Assembly: GCA_017616955.1 (NCBI GenBank)
Contig: JAFZXD010000004.1
Coordinates: 1-8,471, forward strand
DNA length: 8,471 bases
Reading direction: 5' to 3'
Source: Eubacterium sp.
GTDB lineage: Bacteria > Bacillota > Clostridia > Lachnospirales > Lachnospiraceae
Shown piece by piece: positions 5,687-8,471 of the stretch. Numbering within the stretch: position 1 is the stretch's first letter; each line of letters opens with the position of its first letter. A model generated the notes under the pieces. The model made no database searches and had not been told where the DNA came from. It was given only the letters and a program-made list of their open reading frames with translations. Both the position numbers and the translations under genes were made by a program.

Positions 5687-8107
5687 ATGAAATCATTACG
5701 AGAGAGATTAGGAAAAGAATGGTTGTTCTGCGATGGTGGAACAGGAACGTTTTTACAGGAGCACGGACTTCAGGGAGGCGAACTTCCGGAACTTTGGAAT
5801 GTAAGTCGTCCGGATGTTATCCTTGAACTATATGAAGGATATCTGAAAGCCGGTTCCGATATATTTAATACGAATACATTTGGACTTAACAGCCTTAAGC
5901 TCCCCGGACGTGTTGAGGAACTTATGACGGCTGCGGTGGAGATTGCAAAAAAAGCTCGAATAAATACCGGTAGAGAGGATGCATATATTGCAGTAGATAT
6001 CGGTCCTACTGGAAAGCTTCTCGAACCTATGGGAGACCTCAGTTTCGATGATGCGGTAAAAATATTTGGTGAATCTATGGAAGCCGGAGAAAAAGCCGGC
6101 GGTGATCTGATCCTTATAGAAACCATGAGCGACAGCTACGAAGCAAAGGCTGCTGTTATAGCGGCTAAGGAATATACGAATCTTCCAATCATAGTTACAA
6201 CAGTATATGATCAGAAGGGAAAACTCCTTACGGGAGGAAATGTAGATTCGACGGTTGCAATGCTAGAAGGACTCGGAGTAGATGCGCTCGGAATCAACTG
6301 CGGTATGGGACCGGATCTGATGATTCCTATGGTGGAGAGACTGATAGAGGTCGCATCGGTTCCTATAGTTATAAATCCTAATGCAGGACTTCCGAGAACT
6401 GAGAACGGAAAAACTGTTTTTGATGTAGGACCGGATGAATTCGCTGAGATTATGGGACGAATAGCCGATATGGGTGTTCAGGTTATGGGGGGCTGCTGCG
6501 GTACCACACCTGCTCATATCAAGAGACTGGTTGAGACAGTCCGTCCGAAACCATTTAAAGAGAATACATATAAGGAACTCACAGTAGTCAGTTCTTTCTG
6601 TCAGGCGGTTACCTGTACAGGAAAACCGATTATCATAGGTGAGAGAATTAATCCTACAGGTAAATCCAGATTTAAGCAGGCGCTCAGGGATGCGGATATA
6701 GATTATATTCTGTCTCAGGGACTTGAGCAGGAAGATGCGGGAGCAGATATTCTGGATGTAAATGTCGGACTTCCCGAGATAGATGAACCGAAGATGATGC
6801 GAGAAGTTGTTACAAAACTTCAAGGAGTAACAGGACTTCCGCTTCAGCTGGATACGACTGATATTGAAGCTCTGGAACAGGGACTCAGATATTACAACGG
6901 TAAGGCTATGATCAATTCCGTTAATGGTAAGGAAGAGGTTATAAAGGCTGTAATGCCGCTAGTGAAAAAATACGGTGGAGTTCTTGTCGGACTTGCACTT
7001 GATGAAGACGGTATTCCGGAAACTGCCGATGGCAGAATAAAGGTTGCCGATAAGATATACAGAGCAGCCGATCATTATGGAATTCCGAGAAAGGATATCG
7101 TAATCGATGGTCTGTGTATGACCATATCGTCGGATTCTTCTTCGGCGGTTACAACGCTTGAGACTCTGAGACGTATCAGGGATGAATATCATGGACACAG
7201 TATTCTTGGTGTTTCCAATATTTCTTTCGGTCTTCCTCAGAGACAGGTTATTAATTCTTACTTTCTGACGATGGCTATGCAGAGTGGTCTTTCATTTGCT
7301 ATCATGAATCCGAACAATGAGCAGATGATGGCTGCATACAGAGCATTTAATGCACTTTCGGATCTGGATCCGCAGTGTATGGAATATATAGAAGCATATG
7401 CAAATGCTTCTGTTTCGGTTGTTTCTTCCGGAAAAACAGCAGATGCTCAAAACGGAACGGACGGAGGTGCTCAGGGTGCTTCGGGAAGTACTTCACCACT
7501 TGGAAATGCCATCGAACGAGGTATGCCGGGCGTGGCTGAAAATGCTATGAAAGAAGCGATGAAAACAGGTGATCCGCTTCAGATTATCAACGACGAACTT
7601 ATCCCTGCACTTGATAAAGTAGGAAAAGGATTTGAAAAAGGAACGGTATTCCTCCCACAGCTTCTTCTCAGTGCAGATGCAGCAAAGGCGGCATTTGAAG
7701 TTGTAAAAGCTTCTATGGCCGGAAAACCGAGAGACATGAAGGGTAAGGTTATCATAGCCACCGTAAAAGGAGACATCCATGATATCGGAAAGAACATAGT
7801 TAAAGTAATGCTTGAAAACTATGGATACGATGTAATCGATCTGGGAAAGGATGTTCCACCGGAGGCTATTGTAGATAGAGCGATTGAGGATGATGTGAAG
7901 CTTGTCGGACTCAGTGCTCTGATGACCACAACGGTCGTAAGTATGGAAGATACCATAAAGCTTCTCAGAGAGAAAAAACCGGATACTAAGGTTGTAGTCG
8001 GCGGAGCAGTTATGACTCAGGAATATGCTGACGCTATCGGAGCTGATTGCTATGCAAAGGATGCTATGGCGACTGTAAGGTATGCTGATTCGGTTTTTGG
8101 CGTATAA
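5687..8107 (+). CDS. metH: Cobalamin-dependent methionine synthase (5-methyltetrahydrofolate-homocysteine methyltransferase), lacking the activation domain
   Basis: MetH moves the methyl group of 5-methyltetrahydrofolate to homocysteine through cobalamin, giving methionine and tetrahydrofolate. Domains run in the standard order. The homocysteine domain (about 1-290) has zinc ligands Cys205 (GINCGMGP) and Cys270/Cys271 (GGCCGTTPAHI). The folate domain (about 312-575) has IIIGERINPTGKSRFKQAL (316-334) and DILDVNVGLPEIDEP (354-368). After a Gly/Ser/Ala-rich linker (about 580-604) comes the cobalamin cap (about 605-680, FLPQLLLSADAAKAAF). The B12-binding Rossmann domain (686-806) has GDIHDIGKNIV (695-705), whose His698 should be the lower axial ligand, then GLSALMTTT and VGGAVMT. 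The protein ends there at 806 residues, against about 1,227 in E. coli, because the activation domain is the separate upstream gene. ATG 5687 follows AGAAGGG (5673-5679) by 7 bases. No SAM or cobalamin riboswitch fits in the short upstream gaps. All catalytic residues checked are present. Confidence 0.96.
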   Translation: MKSLRERLGKEWLFCDGGTGTFLQEHGLQGGELPELWNVSRPDVILELYEGYLKAGSDIFNTNTFGLNSLKLPGRVEELMTAAVEIAKKARINTGREDAYIAVDIGPTGKLLEPMGDLSFDDAVKIFGESMEAGEKAGGDLILIETMSDSYEAKAAVIAAKEYTNLPIIVTTVYDQKGKLLTGGNVDSTVAMLEGLGVDALGINCGMGPDLMIPMVERLIEVASVPIVINPNAGLPRTENGKTVFDVGPDEFAEIMGRIADMGVQVMGGCCGTTPAHIKRLVETVRPKPFKENTYKELTVVSSFCQAVTCTGKPIIIGERINPTGKSRFKQALRDADIDYILSQGLEQEDAGADILDVNVGLPEIDEPKMMREVVTKLQGVTGLPLQLDTTDIEALEQGLRYYNGKAMINSVNGKEEVIKAVMPLVKKYGGVLVGLALDEDGIPETADGRIKVADKIYRAADHYGIPRKDIVIDGLCMTISSDSSSAVTTLETLRRIRDEYHGHSILGVSNISFGLPQRQVINSYFLTMAMQSGLSFAIMNPNNEQMMAAYRAFNALSDLDPQCMEYIEAYANASVSVVSSGKTADAQNGTDGGAQGASGSTSPLGNAIERGMPGVAENAMKEAMKTGDPLQIINDELIPALDKVGKGFEKGTVFLPQLLLSADAAKAAFEVVKASMAGKPRDMKGKVIIATVKGDIHDIGKNIVKVMLENYGYDVIDLGKDVPPEAIVDRAIEDDVKLVGLSALMTTTVVSMEDTIKLLREKKPDTKVVVGGAVMTQEYADAIGADCYAKDAMATVRYADSVFGV

Positions 8108-8123
8108 GTGTATTAAATTTTAA

Positions 8124-8178
8124 CAATTACTGCATGAATTTGTCATTATATGACAGATTCGTGTAGTAATTTTTTTTT
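8124..8178 (+). terminator. Intrinsic terminator after metH
   Basis: A 20-bp stem pairs 8126-8145 with 8151-8170 around a TTATA loop, followed by nine T (8170-8178). Three of the pairs are G-U wobbles (G8132, T8135 and T8140 with their partners), which would be A-C mismatches in RNA from the other strand, so it should work best in the + direction. It begins 18 bases after the metH stop and closes the methionine unit. Confidence 0.93.
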
Positions 8179-8218
8179 GGAATATACTTATACTTGCAAG
8201 AGAAAAAAGAGACATTGC

Positions 8219-8235
8219 AAAGGGGAAGAAACGTG
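8219..8235 (+). promoter_or_regulatory. Ribosome binding site for a GTG start
   Basis: AAAGGGG (8219-8225) lies 7 bases before GTG 8233-8235, an ideal arrangement for Firmicutes. It supports a GTG start for the truncated right-edge gene; the first in-frame ATG is codon 34. Confidence 0.75.
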
Positions 8236-8471
8236 AAGAGCTGTGACTTAACTTTGGTAAGTAAAATAATCGACGGACTGGATTACGATGATGCAGTTTT
8301 ATGTGCGGGCATAAATAACAAGTTAAATAAAATGTATTACGCGCATGAAGCTATGTATGTATTACAGGGAAGAGGAATTTATCTATCGGATGAGCTGTTG
8401 GATAAGTTGGAAATAGATTATGAATTGATAAGTGCAAAACAGCTATATGAACTGGATGAAAGCAAACTGGC
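8233..8471 (+). CDS. Hypothetical protein, 3' end outside window
   Basis: An open frame of 79 complete codons runs from GTG 8233 to the window edge without a stop. The protein starts MKSCDLTLVSKIIDGLDYDD and is mostly charged and likely helical, with no signal peptide, membrane segment or Cys/His metal motif. I do not recognise the family. The good ribosome binding site, the preceding strong terminator and codon use like that of its neighbours argue that it is a real gene beginning a new unit. Two overlapping -10-like hexamers (TATACT at 8183-8188 and 8189-8194) lie upstream, but neither has a good -35 partner. Confidence 0.6.
   Translation, partial: MKSCDLTLVSKIIDGLDYDDAVLCAGINNKLNKMYYAHEAMYVLQGRGIYLSDELLDKLEIDYELISAKQLYELDESKL

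Noticed and set aside
5308..6126. Long minus-strand open frames opposite the reactivase and metH
   Set aside because: They lie wholly inside strongly supported + strand genes, have no ribosome binding sites of note, and their translations match no family I know.
7424..7500. Gly/Ser/Ala-rich stretch in metH as a repeat or insertion
   Set aside because: It is in frame, non-repetitive at DNA level, and sits where a flexible linker between the folate and cobalamin modules is expected.
8160..8194. Promoter for the right-edge gene built on tandem TATACT
   Set aside because: The -10-like hexamers are fair, but no recognisable -35 lies 16-18 bases upstream; that region is the terminator arm and T tract.

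Overview
The window looks like ordinary chromosome from a low-to-moderate GC Gram-positive anaerobe of the Clostridia, most likely a Lachnospiraceae member (Butyrivibrio or a relative is an inference). The grounds are AGA/ATA-rich codon use, strong purine-rich ribosome binding sites, some TTG and GTG starts, and a methionine synthase split into two proteins. Every gene is on the + strand. I see no mobile element, CRISPR array, rRNA or tRNA. No gap between genes exceeds about 155 bases.

Positions 1-2207 form one likely transcription unit. It holds a GNAT acetyltransferase that appears broken by an internal deletion, a second and intact GNAT of the ~250-residue type starting 3 bases later, and a secreted, membrane-anchored transglutaminase-like protein. 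A strong intrinsic terminator at 2171-2207 closes it.

Positions 2208-4886 hold a long imperfect inverted repeat and then an 868-residue multidomain protein. Its N-terminus looks like a RecA/KaiC fold that has lost its Walker A motif. Its centre is a pyruvate-phosphate-dikinase/PEP-synthase type ATP-grasp domain, and its C-terminus is a conserved but poorly characterised module. It lacks the phosphohistidine swivel domain and the PEP/pyruvate barrel that PEP synthase needs. This is the least understood gene in the window.

Positions 4967-8178 are a methionine synthesis unit. A free-standing cobalamin-dependent methionine synthase activation protein, with a TTG start and a four-cysteine tail, is followed 54 bases later by MetH. 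This MetH has the homocysteine, folate and cobalamin modules but no activation domain. The two proteins together make up what E. coli carries on one chain. A 20-bp terminator hairpin ends the unit. A truncated unknown gene with a GTG start then runs off the right edge.

I found no convincing new multi-gene system. The points most worth a second look are the kinase-like protein without a swivel domain, the deletion-scarred GNAT and the Cys-rich tail of the methionine synthase reactivase.
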